Below, piece by piece: positions 51,645 to 62,216 of a DNA stretch of 64,000 nucleotides. Every line of letters starts with the position of its first letter. The stretch's first letter is position 1. Made by a program: the position numbers and the translations under genes. The notes below the pieces were generated by a model that did no database searches, was not told the DNA's origin, and saw only the letters and a list, made by a program, of their open reading frames with translations. This DNA is from Hygrocybe punicea (taxonomy: Eukaryota; Basidiomycota; Agaricomycetes; Agaricales; Hygrophoraceae): the NCBI GenBank assembly GCA_963556145.1, contig OY744462.1, positions 5,766,001 through 5,830,000 of the forward strand, in the 5' to 3' direction.

Positions 51645-53094
51645 CTAAGCCATTGCTCTATTCGCATTAACGTAGCCACTGCCATAACATGAAAAAAGTA
51701 ACTGGGACGACGAATCTAATGGATCTGCTGAAACTATTTTGAAGGATATCCCGAAAAACCTTTGCACGTCCCGCAAGAATTGTATGCTGCAGATGATCGT
51801 GGTAAGTAAACGTGCGACGTGACTAGAGACGCAGAGACTCACGTTCGCGCCGTGGGCTCTCCCATCCTACAGCGACCGACGTCCTCGCTGCCGAGGACCA
51901 TCAATAATAGAACGAGTATCTGGTGCTTGCTGTCTACACATCCGCCATTACTTATTTCACGTAAGAGAGCACGCGTTGCTGTCATTGCTATATCTTCTGG
52001 TGCCACACCTGGTTGTGAAACTGCTTCCGAGCAATGTATTGCTGTCGTTGTAGTTTCAGCAAGGAGACTGAGGGCATAACCTGGCGACCTGTAGGTCTGT
52101 AGCTCAATATATTAGCATCAGGGCTTATGAACAGAAGTACGAACTTTCCGCTGTCCTCGCCCTTGTAGACGTCGGAGTAGAGGTAAATGTCGGGTATGTA
52201 GCGGTTTAGCACCGAGCGTGATACCTCGATCATTCGATTCGAAATCTGAGGGCTGACACGGACGGCATGACTATGCAATTTCCTTTGTGAATGCTACGTC
52301 TGAAAGGAAGAAGTTCTACACACGCGATGCCTCTGATCCGTTTGACTTTTCCTGGTTCGACGAAGTTGAGCGTCTTGACCTGTTTGACAATTGGACAAAG
52401 AAATTGGACTTCACCACCACCTAATGGTGAAGCGCCGCGTTTTTTGATCTAAAGTATGCTTGAAAAGTTGCGACTGCCATTCAAAGCAAAGCACCGACCC
52501 GAAGTTCGAGGCCATCGGAGATACCAAATAGTTGCAGGTGGGGCAGAGTCACCGTCCTAATCAAATCCACCTAGATAATTACTTGGGTCACATCCAAGAC
52601 CAACACACGGAATATGTCTCACTGAGAGATCCTTGTCGTCAGTGGTGATTCCATGAAGGGTGAGTTCAAAAGGCTTTTTTGCGAACGGTGCCAGCATAGC
52701 TATTGGCTCAAGATAGTATCCAACAGAGCGAGATAAAGGACACTCATGAGAGAGAGATCCGCCTAAAATTATTCCTGGCTTAAGCAGAATCGCCGTACCT
52801 GCGTGGTCCTTGAGCCAAATATAAATGAGAATAAATTTCATGCTTCACCAGTAACAGAAATTTCGATGACCGTGCCATTGGTCACTTTTTCAAGCAGGCG
52901 CAGTAGACTGATTTCGAAGTCTATAGTAATGTTAGGATTTCTGTTAGTTCGGCATACGAAAACTTACCCTGGAGACCTGGATTCTTGTCCTCTGATCGTA
53001 GCTTGTCAATCCGGACTGATTTTCCACTCAAAATGGACAACACGAGACGATGTCGGAAATGTTTTTGACCACTGAAATGTAGAACAGCTGTCAT
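51645..53094 (-). CDS. RCL1: RNA 3'-phosphate cyclase-like protein RCL1
   Basis: Processome factor that works with the GTPase Bms1 in early 18S pre-rRNA cleavage. Exons: 53094-52968, 52920-52849, 52798-52623, 52570-52499, 52448-52324, 52270-52145, 52088-51843, 51786-51645; 361 residues, right for RCL1. Blocks: FSGQKHFRHRLVLSILSGKS, DFEISLLRLLEKVTNGTVIE, KPGIILGG, GYYLEPIAMLAPFAKKPFEL, GGGEVQFLCPIV, RVSPQISNRMIEVSRSVLN, DIYLYSDVYKGEDSGK and GCVDSKHQILVLLLMVLGSE. The C-terminal IQFLRDVQRFFGISFKI agrees with RCL1 rather than true RtcA cyclases. A coding-like remnant overlaps its upstream region. Confidence 0.95.
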
Positions 53095-53107
53095 GGACTG
53101 AGAATAT

Positions 53108-53490
53108 GAGACTTTGCATAGGTCGCCCAGTCAAGGTCAGGGATTCCAGAATGAAGAGTGCCACGTACAGTAACTTTCAAGTTACTTACAGGTGAATTTT
53201 TGAATTTGAAGGGCGAGAGTGCCTTTACTCGGACTCCAACGAAGCCTAGGCCTCATATAACCCGTTTGTAGTCTAGTCTACTACCTGGTGATTTCCCACG
53301 TCTGTGGGGTGGGTACTTTCTTGGTGCTTTCAGAAATCGCTTCATTGACTCTGTGCAAGTAAGTTAACAATGTCCAGACGGTCGATGAAGTCTTCTTTCA
53401 GCTTCATCCCGACTTTGACGGTATAGTGCTTTTCTAGAAAACGGAGCCCAATATTGACTTTTCATCAGCCCAGAATCCGTAGGAAGCATC
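53108..53490 (-). pseudogene. Frame-broken coding remnant of unknown family
   Basis: On the minus strand upstream of RCL1, four frame-shifted but protein-like segments follow each other: DASYGFWADEKSILGSVF, then EKHYTVKVGMKLKEDFIDRL with DIVNLLAQ, then VNEAISESTKKVPTPQTWEI, then VRVKALSPFKFKNSPVSN with LKVTVRGTLHSGIPDLDWAT. No introns of normal length can join them. It is probably a decayed gene, or a gene with several sequence errors. Family not recognised. Confidence 0.4.
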
Positions 53491-53548
53491 TACGTAAAGT
53501 CAGTGCTGAGTACTGAGTGCTCATGGTTGGACGGATGGCACGAAGTGA

Positions 53549-55390
53549 ATGTATTCTAATACTTGCCCACAGTATTCCTGGCTCCCAGATGTTTTTCGAC
53601 TCAAAGGCAGCGTATGTCCAAAACTCCGTCCAAACTAGCTCAATTGGTTCATTACTTTGTGCAGGTCGTCTACCGCATCTTCGGGCCAGTAATGACTGTG
53701 ACGATATTCGCCGCCCTTGTTTGTTATGCTTGGAAGGAAGGAAAAGTCATTGTATTGACGAATTCGGTTGTGCCTCTTCTTTCTGTAGTTGTAAGTGTTC
53801 GAATCACGTCCAGAATGTCATAATTTCATAATCTTACTGTAGGTTGGACTCATTCTGGTGTTCAGGTAGGTTCTTTTGACAAGTGGTGATCTTATTAAAT
53901 GAGTGCTGGCTGCGAATAGAAATGGGTGCGTAACCATTTCTACCGTGGACAAGCTAGATTCTCACCAATTTATAAAGGACTTCCTATGACCGTTATTGGG
54001 AAGGAAGAAAGTCCTTTGCTGCCATGACATCTAATGTTTGTCCCTTATCGCTTTCGAAAACTTTATCAATTCTTTGATGGTGATCAGATCCGCAATCTTG
54101 CTCGTCTGATATGGGTCAACGTTGCCTTACCTCCAACGACTGAGCAGCCTCCTCATGCTAAAGGCAAAACACCGACTACCGAGTTGTCCGAAAGTCATCT
54201 TCGTCGCAGAAAGATTGACGCCTTACGGCTTTGTCTTTCATTCGCCTATGCAGTCAAACACTATCTTCGGGGCGAGGACGGAACACACTGGGAGGATTAT
54301 AAGGACGTCCTGCCTACGTCCTTTCTGCGTGTTGAGCAAATGAACGACAGTACTCAAAAGACATACGATGCAACCAGAGACAGCTCGAAAGCTGGGAGTC
54401 GAGAGAGTGACCAAAGCGGCCGCTCGTCCCCTGATGCGACGAAGCGTGTCAAGGTGAAGCGTAGCAAACAAAACATGTCTTCTCAGAACACCCCACTCTT
54501 GTCCAACTCTAATCCCAACGTAGACCTTCCCTTCGCAGATCAAATGTCTTTACCCTTCCCGCTGGGGTGCGTGAAGTCATTATTACTCCTGGTGTAGATA
54601 GACTGACAAACACCAGGATTGCCTATGAGCTTTCAAAATACATATTTGATTTTAGACGCGACGGATTTATGGAGACTGTTGGGCCGGCCGGTAATAATAC
54701 TTTTTCCTTGACTGACTTAACGTTAACCAACCGAACTTCCATTTTACGCAGGTGCCAATGCAATGAGTCAGCTGTATGTATCATTATTTTCTGAGTCTCC
54801 CGGTGTAATGTTATTATGATTCAGTGTTCAAGGCATGGTCGATCACCTGACCGCCATGGAACGAGTTGCAAACACGCCTATACCAATATCTTGTCGGCAT
54901 TTATATGTTCTTATGAGAAGCCACGCTCAACTTTTACCATTAGATGGCATTCACTTGAAGCAATGTGTTACCCTTTACCTTTTCGCTCTTCCGTTCACTA
55001 TGGTCAACGACCTTGGGTGGAGCACGGTACCGCTTGTAACGGTAGTTGCCTTCACATTCATGGGCATCGAAGGTATCGCGGATGAGATTGAAATGCCTTT
55101 CGGTTTGTGACTCGAGTCCTCGAAGGTTCTGTGATTGACCAAGTTCTCGACTTAGGAATGGACCATTGCGATCTTCCATTGGGTGTGTACCTCCGGCTAT
55201 TGAGGAAGATTTTTACCTGAATTCGTACAGACCGCTATTGCCAGGACCTCAAGGAAGAAATCAAGTGAGTCAAGTTCAGCGTTTAAGGTCTAACATATTG
55301 TCTCAATGCATTTTCAGCTATATGATCTACAGGTTGCCTGAGGGGGGTGAAGGAGGTCATGGTTATGACGACGGGGAAGGAGATGATTGA
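53549..55390 (+). CDS. Bestrophin-like anion channel (UPF0187/RFP-TM family)
   Basis: Twelve exons: 53549-53611, 53665-53790, 53843-53865, 53920-53925 (6 bases), 53978-54035, 54088-54566, 54617-54690, 54752-54773, 54825-55102, 55156-55182, 55231-55264, 55318-55390; 420 residues. Conserved blocks: YSWLPDVFRLKGS, ILVFRNGTSYDRYWEGRKSF, IRNLARLIWVNVA, LSFAYAVKHYLRGEDG, GMVDHLTAMERVANTPIP, LDGIHLKQCVTLYLFALPF and EMPFG followed by DLPLDRYCQDLKEEI. An insert of about 90 Ser/Lys-rich residues lies in the cytosolic part. The start chosen (MYSNTCPQ) is the nearest in-frame ATG; it may be further upstream. Fungal members are thought to carry chloride; location is unknown. Confidence 0.9.
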
Positions 55391-55440
55391 TTCACGAACC
55401 CAGGAACGATCACCATTTCAATTTTGAAAGAATAACAACT

Positions 55441-56454
<1,014 letters not shown>

Positions 56455-56543
56455 ATTTCTGAACAGTGAGATACTGTTACCGTAAAACTGAGTCCAGCTG
56501 ACTTCGAATACCTTACAACTTCAAGCTTCAAGTTGACCTTAGA
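56455..56543. promoter_or_regulatory. 89-base divergent promoter, complex I 24 kDa/UBA3
   Basis: The start codons of two outward-facing genes are 89 bases apart; no other feature fits here. Confidence 0.5.
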
Positions 56544-58220
56544 ATGGCTTCAATTCCTTCGCAAACAAACTCGAGTGCTACATTCACTGACTGGCCTAAT
56601 CGTTACTATCATGTGGATCAAGTTCTGGACAGACCAGGTCCTCGCACCGATGCGTCTTTCTTGGCTGGAGCGGAGGTTCGCGCCTGCTTTCCTATCCTCC
56701 AATAGTGTCTCACTCAGAGGAATTCACTAGGTCAAAAGATTTCTTCGGGAACAATGCAAAATTCTTGTAATTGGCGCCGGTGGATTGGGCTGTGAGATTT
56801 TGGCTAATCTAGCGTTGTCTGGATTCCGGGATATTCATGTTATTGATATGGACACGATTGATATCAGTAATCTCAATCGACAGTTCCTCTTTCGGTGTGT
56901 TGCATCTTCTACTCTTGAGACTTTCACAAACCATCGTACACAGACCGAAAGATGTTGGTCAACCCAAAGCCACTGTTGCAGCGGACTTTATCATGAAGCG
57001 GGTCCCAGGAGTCAGGGTTACCCCGTGGGTTTAACTATCAGGTATTTTACCTGAAGATACTCACGATTCATTTAGTTATTATGGTAGGATTCAGGACAAG
57101 GACGACGACTATTATATGCAGTTCAACCTCGTCATCTGTGGACTTGATTCAGTGGAGGCTCGCCGATGGATAAATGCTACGCTTGTTAATCTCGTTGATC
57201 CAGAGAATCCTGAGAGCTTGAAGCCACTTATTGATGGGGGCACAGAAGGTTTGGCCGATTCCTGTGTAATCGACAGCCTTGACTCGATGTCTTTATTCTT
57301 TCCCAGGCTTCAAAGGTCAAGCTCGCGTAATCCTCCCTACCGTCACATCCTGCTATGAATGTTCACTCGATATGTTAAACAAACCCACTGCTTTCCCAAT
57401 TTGCACAATAGCTAATACGCCACGCCTCCCGGAACATTGTATAGAATGGGCATCGGTACTGGAATGGCCCCGTGTTCACGGTGGTGAATTGTCTTGCTGA
57501 GTGTGGATGCTCTCATTGTTGTTGACACCTGGTTTTAGAGAAGAAGATGGATTCCGATGATCCAGAGCACATTGGCTGGTTGTACAATGTCGCAGCCTCA
57601 CGTGCGAAAGAATTCCACATTGAAGGGGTTACTTGGTCGCTTACGCAAGGCGTGGTCAAGAACATCATCCCCGCTATTGCTTCGACGAATGCTATTATTT
57701 CAGGTTACCGTTTACTTTGGTCCAGTGCCAAATATTTTACTCATTTTATGTCAGCATCGTGCTGCAACGAAGCGTTCAAGATTGCGACAAGTTCTGCTGC
57801 CTATCTGAACAATTATTTCATGCTCATCGGTACCGATGGTGTGTATTCGTATACTTTCGAACACGAAAAGCGGGAGGACTGTCCAGTCTGTGGTGGTGAA
57901 TCTCTTGAAGTCACTATCGGCCGGGATTGGACAGTGAGTCGCTTAATAGAGATGTTGGTAGAGAAGCAAGACATGTACGTCTTACTTTTCATCTTTCTTT
58001 CCCGAATTGACACTAGTTCGACACTACTAGTCAGATCAAGAAACCTTCATTGTCGACACCCACCAAGCAGATATATTTCCAAGCGCCACCTCAGCTTGAG
58101 GAAGCAACTCGTCCCAATCTAGAAAAGAAAGTCTCCGAACTTGTTGATCCTGGAGGTGAGATCAACGTTACAGCTACAACGTTGCCCTTCAGCCTATCTT
58201 TGCGCATAAACTATACTTAA
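56544..58220 (+). CDS. UBA3: NEDD8-activating enzyme E1 catalytic subunit
   Basis: Adenylates NEDD8/Rub1 together with Ula1/APP-BP1 and passes it to Ubc12 for cullin modification. Exons: 56544-56675, 56731-56894, 56944-57024, 57076-57248, 57307-57483, 57539-57703, 57755-57974, 58031-58220; 433 residues. ATP site: [20 protein letters not shown] with [16 protein letters not shown]. Zinc Cys pairs: [12 protein letters not shown] and EDCPVCGG. The catalytic Cys is about residue 216 in [31 protein letters not shown] and [16 protein letters not shown] are family blocks. The C-terminal ubiquitin-fold domain follows [12 protein letters not shown] and ends [12 protein letters not shown]. Confidence 0.97.
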
Positions 58221-58520
58221 TAAAATGGCGGTCATGCCTCCTAAGAAATATTACGTTTGTTTTGTGTCCGCTATACAGGTTCCTGCTTATAATAATGCAG
58301 ATCTAACTCTAGTCTCGCAAGCCGACTATGAGGTCGGACGGAGATAAGTCGCGACGCGTCAAAATATTTGACACTCCGATCGGTTACTTCCGTGCTTAGA
58401 AATGAATGTCTGGGTACGAGACTAGATCTAACTCCACAAATGGTCTGCGTAATTAATTACGTAATAACATTACTCAGAAACCGCAGTGCAATCCCAGCCG
58501 GTGTATTACTTGTAGGACAA
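58221..58520. other. Intergenic region; possible missing N-terminal exon of NMT
   Basis: 300 bases between the UBA3 stop and the first supported NMT codon. Homologous NMTs begin with a Lys-rich segment that I cannot find here in any frame. It holds stops in all frames and several weak ATGs. Confidence 0.4.
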
Positions 58521-60255
58521 ATGGTCTTAAATATTTTGAAGGGCAAGAAGGGTGGGGTTGACCAGAATGGCATGGGCCAGCATAAGGTACTCCCTTAATT
58601 CCTCATCAATTCCTCACTGACAGTAACCTTTCAAAGTTCTGGGGCACGCAACCTGTTCCTCAGATAGGTGAGTATTATTTCAGACTCGTTGTGATTGGAA
58701 CCAATCAAAACACAGGGGATGATCCCCCCCTTGACGATGGGTATATCGAGCCTCCATCAATGGACGTGCGCCAGGATCCATATGCTCTACCGACAGACTT
58801 TGAATGGTCCACTCTAGATATCAGAGACTCAAAACAAGTGAAGAACTTTCTGATAGGTCACTGCTCTCTTATATTTTCTCGATTGTAGAGTAAGGAAGTC
58901 CATGATCTTCTTTCCCTTAACTATGTCGAAGATGGCGATGCGTCACTCCGCTTCCAGTATAGCGCCGAGTTCTTTCAATGGTATGTAATCACGGATGTGA
59001 TACGCTCTCCAATTTTGCCTCTCACAACTTATGAAGGGCTCTGAAACCACCTGGCTACCATCAAGAGTGGCATATCGGCGTGCGTGTTAAGTCCAACAAC
59101 AAACTTGTGGCTTTCATCTCTGGTGTGCCCATTAGCCTTCGTGTTCGAGGAAAGTATGTATCAGTGACTTTGCATTTACCCGTTGTCTCAAGAAATGCCA
59201 GCGTGTTCACAGCGGCCGAGATCAATTATCTCTGTGTTCACAAGAAACTGCGCTCCAAACGCTTAGCACCAGTCTTGATTAAAGAAGTCACCAGACGATG
59301 TCACCTCAAGGGTGTCTTTCAAGCGATTTACACTGCTGGACTAGTTTTGCCTACTCCAGTCTCAACATGCAGGTCAGGGACCCATCTAACTCATCCCTTG
59401 GCATGTCCTGATGATCGCACAGATACTTCCATCGTTCCCTCAACATCCATAAGCTTGTCGATGTAAAGTTTACATACGTCCCACGGAATATGACTCTTGC
59501 GCGGATGATACGAATACACAAATTACCTGATACGCCATACTTTTCTCAACATGGCCTGCGAGAGATGGAAGAGAAAGACCTGCCAGAAGTTACCACCCTC
59601 TTCACACGGTATATGAAGCGGTTCGATATGGCTCCGGAGATAACGCTTGATGATGCACGCCATCATTTTTTGAGCGGGAAAGGAGAGGCGGAAATGGAGG
59701 ACCACACCGTCAACCGCCGAAAGGGGCAAGTTGTTTGGGCTTATGTCGTTGAGGTGAGTACTATGTAGACGAACCATCTCAAATTAGTTTGGTGAAACCT
59801 TCACGTAGAACCCAGAAATCAACAAAATTACCGATTTTTTCTCCTTTTATTCGCTTCCCTCCACAATAATCAATAACACAAGACATGGCGTCATCGAGGC
59901 TGCGTACTTGTTTTACTACGCAACGGACGTTGCCTTTGAGGATGGAGCGGAAGTGAATGGTCGCCTTAAGAAACGACTTGAATACCTCATCGGAGATGCC
60001 CTCATTGTTGCTCAGCAAGCCAAGTTCGACGTTTTAAATGCCTTGACACTGATGGACAACGTGTCAATACTTAAAGATCTCAAGGTTGGTTGTTCGTCTT
60101 TCCCTTCAACGTTATTTAGCTGATGAAGGTAGTTTGGAGCTGGAGATGGATTCCTCAATTTTTATCTGTATAATTGGCGGACAGCGCCTCTGGCAGGAAT
60201 GGAGGGGCGAGGCGGTATCAGTGCTGGAAAGGGTGTTGGAGTTGTCATGTTATAA
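58521..60255 (+). CDS. NMT1: Glycylpeptide N-tetradecanoyltransferase (N-myristoyltransferase)
   Basis: Transfers myristate from myristoyl-CoA to N-terminal glycine of proteins in the cytosol. Exons: 58521-58586, 58637-58667, 58716-58837, 58889-58980, 59037-59153, 59193-59372, 59423-59753, 59809-60084, 60133-60255; 445 residues from the ATG used. Signatures: [70 protein letters not shown] with [61 protein letters not shown], and C-terminal GVGVVML, whose terminal carboxylate is the catalytic base. The 5' end is uncertain: only 22 residues precede KFWGTQP, whereas relatives have more. Confidence 0.93.
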
Positions 60256-60428
60256 GGATATCTCTCGAGTTCTAATTTCATCTGTGTGCAACATTGAGCT
60301 GAGCGCTCAACGCGCATATTACTCGGAATGTCGCTATTTTCATTCGCTGGTAGTGAAAGGTGCTAAAGGTTCGGATGTCACCGCCTGCATGCTTCTGAAG
60401 TACACGGCCACCTTCCACTCCTATATCT

Positions 60429-62099
60429 TTAGTCGCTTTCAACCATAATTACATCTTCATCGTCAACTCCCCAATCGGGAGACGGTATCCTTGGACTTTT
60501 CTGCGATTTCTGTGCATTCCTTTGGGGAGGTTTCGGCACCCTTGCGCCACCTGCACCCACTGGACCATCAGAGTTACGAGGCACAGACCCAGACGACGAA
60601 GCAAGTGTACGTCCAGCACTCCATGTTGTCGAGGTCGAGGAAGCCTTTTCTTTCTCCTTTCCTTTCCCAGATGACGCTGATGCACTGGTCAGGGGAGCAA
60701 CCCGGCCACTAAGGGTGTGACCGGATCCACTAAACGACGTAGGTTGCGGTGTCAGCATTGGACTGGGAGATGATGGGCTAGCGGGAGGATTGTATGGAGC
60801 GACATTGAAGCCAAAGAAGAGCTGACCGAAAGGCAAGCTGAGAGGGGCAGGGATTTTGACGTCAGGCTCTAGCATACTATTAGACACGATCCGATGTTGA
60901 CTGTCCGTCTGTTAGCATTACTCATCTAGGTAGACTTACCTGACAGACTCACTCTGTGCGGATTATTTTGCTGCCCTCAGGTACCTTCTCCACCGTTCTA
61001 TGACTGATCCCCTTCCCTTTGGTCTTTCTTCCACCTAATGTTTCACCTTTCCCCTTGAAGCTCTCCCACTGATCGCCGCCCTTGCTAACAGCCGTACTGG
61101 AATTTGCTGGGACGAATCCTCCGCTCACGGACGATGGGGGACGCGACGATCCAGGAGAGGAAGAATTCAAATCGATCTTGAGTTTGGATGCCATAGTGGC
61201 GGGAAGGGCAGCTTTTGGGCGCTCAGGCTCCACATAGCCGACGGGGGGTGCGAAATCAACCTCGAGATCTGTATCAAGAACGCTTATTCCCTCGCCGCCG
61301 GGCCTGGTTTCCATAACAAGCAAGCCAAATATGATGGAGTTGTAGGAAATCTCTATGATGTCGCCTTGGGTCAAGGCAGAGAAGTTGCGGAGAGCTTGTT
61401 CCAATCTGCGCAATTTGTTAATAACGAGCAGGCTGATAATTTGTAGTGTGGCATACACAGCTCTATGATCTGAAATTTCAAGGAAATGCACAGATTGTGC
61501 TTGCAGCTTGACGAGTTTCCCCTTGGGAAGCTCAGTACCGGTGATGCGGATAGGATCACCCTCGTTGAGGCGCAAAGTCTTCATCATCCAATAAGGCAAA
61601 TGTACGACACCTTCCTCGGCAATAAACTCTAGTACCCCAGCATGCGTGGACGTTGCGGAATTGGACGGGTTGCGTAAATGAAACATCCACGGAGATTCGA
61701 GATCGAGGTTGGTGAGGTTTGCCAATGCAGACGGAGGCATGATAACTACAGGATAAACATCATAAATGAGTCAAAGTTTTGTTAGGCGGAAACGGCACGT
61801 ACTCTTTCCACCATAAGACACGTTCGTTCGTTCTCGGCCAGGCAACATGGCTACGCTGTAGGCCTTGAGGTATTCGTCATAGGATCTGGGAGGTATTCTC
61901 ATGCGAGGAATAAAGCCTCCACCGAATCCTCTGAAAAGGATATGAATCTATGTTAGATCGTCACGAAATGACATCCCACATACTGGGCAAGTTGAGCGAA
62001 GAGTCCCGCTGGGCCACCCATTGGATCTTGGTCACCAAACTATTACCATGAATCAGCCCCAACAACGCAGAAATGGTCAAGAAATCTTACGAAATCCAT
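60429..62099 (-). CDS. UFD1: Ubiquitin fusion degradation protein UFD1
   Basis: Partner of Npl4 that recruits ubiquitinated clients to the Cdc48/p97 segregase, for example in ER-associated degradation. Exons: 62099-62091 (9 bases), 62039-61984, 61930-61803, 61745-61457, 61405-60953, 60900-60429; 468 residues. The double-psi barrel UT3 domain is near identical to other fungi: RMRIPPRSYDEYLKAYSVAM, MPPSALANLTNLDLESPWMF, HAGVLEFIAEEGVVHLPYWM, GTELPKGKLVKLQAQSVHFL and ALTQGDIIEISYNSIIFGLL. Later pieces EPERPKAALP, SFKGKGETL and GKGISHRTVE are Npl4/Cdc48 contact regions in the family. LPFGQLFFGFNVAPY is the conserved C-terminal motif. The tail is Ser/Pro-rich. The splice before QHRIVSN is less certain. 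Confidence 0.95.
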
Positions 62100-62216
62100 G
62101 TCGATTTGTTGACAATACAAGAGCAAGGCACCTGAGAGCACATTCCAGTTACGCGTACACAGCGGCAACTTCCGCCACCCTCATCCCCATCGATATCCTC
62201 GAAATAAATCCATACA
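62100..62216. promoter_or_regulatory. 117-base divergent promoter UFD1/CCT4
   Basis: Short spacer between two outward-facing start codons; role inferred from position. Confidence 0.5.
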
